Below are positions 6,327 through 6,392 of a stretch of 6,392 nucleotides of DNA, one piece after another. This stretch comes from CAZJBS01 sp964544475 (GTDB lineage: Bacteria > CLD3 > SB21), in contig CAZJBS010000070.1 of the NCBI GenBank assembly GCA_964544475.1, forward strand, positions 1-6,392. Direction: 5' to 3'. How positions within the stretch are numbered: the stretch's first letter is position 1; the number at the start of each line of letters is the position of its first letter. The notes beneath the pieces were generated by a model that was given only the letters and a program-made list of their open reading frames with translations, was not told the DNA's origin and searched no databases. A program made the translations under genes and the position numbers.

Positions 6327-6392
6327 TCGTGGAACCCCCCCCTGCCCCCTCCTTACTCCGGATCGTATGTGCGGAATTGCAGATTTCCTGGA
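6327..6392. repeat. Intergenic C-rich hairpin repeat, copy 2 (runs off the window)
   Basis: This is the second copy of the unit at 4985-5059, aligned from TCGTGGAACC to CTGGA with one extra C in ACTCCGG. Removing the IS and one GGG duplication places the two copies 80 bp apart, so the uninterrupted locus is a tandem array of at least two units. The pairing AAGGAGGGGG arm of this copy should lie just beyond base 6392. The extra C would allow CTCC to pair with GGAG in the inner stem, so this copy looks closer to the consensus than copy 1. Confidence 0.8.

Noticed and set aside
4985..6392. Possible CRISPR array because of the direct repeats
   Set aside because: Only two copies exist, their period is 80 bp, they are internally palindromic C-rich units without unique spacers, and the long gap between them is an IS element.

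Overview
The window looks like chromosomal DNA from a bacterium of the Fibrobacteres-Chlorobi-Bacteroidetes (FCB) superphylum or a related candidate phylum such as Ignavibacteria, Calditrichota, KSB1 or Zixibacteria. The evidence is a very large exported protein that ends in a FlgD-like tail with the NFPNPFNP motif, typical of cargo of the type IX secretion system (T9SS) in those groups. Moderately high GC (about 45-68 % in the lines I sampled) argues against a typical AT-rich Bacteroidetes genome, but the exact lineage cannot be fixed from this window.

Layout. Bases 1-219 are non-coding: a plausible sigma70-type promoter (36-63) and a long leader. Bases 220-4926 (+) are one gene for a signal-peptide-bearing, roughly 1568-residue Ser/Thr/Gly/Asn-rich beta-repeat protein. 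It appears to be built from two successive super-modules, followed by a fibronectin-like domain and the C-terminal sorting domain. A strong intrinsic terminator (4948-4982) closes the unit, so the gene looks monocistronic.

Bases 4985-6392 hold two tandem copies of a C-rich hairpin-forming intergenic repeat with a native period of about 80 bp. An apparently intact IS3-family insertion sequence (5060-6318, 1259 bp) sits in the 3' arm of the first copy. The IS has 34-bp imperfect inverted repeats with TG...CA tips, a GGG target duplication, orfA with a strong Shine-Dalgarno sequence, an A7 slippery run, and orfB with a complete DD(35)E catalytic triad. OrfA and OrfB would be joined by -1 frameshifting into a transposase of about 387 residues.

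The exported protein and the IS have no evident functional link: the IS lies beyond the terminator in an intergenic repeat and leaves the gene intact. I see no RNA gene, CRISPR array, defence system or other clearly new multi-gene system. The most informative points are the interrupted hairpin repeat with base-level junctions, the duplicated architecture of the surface protein, and the change in GC content inside its gene.
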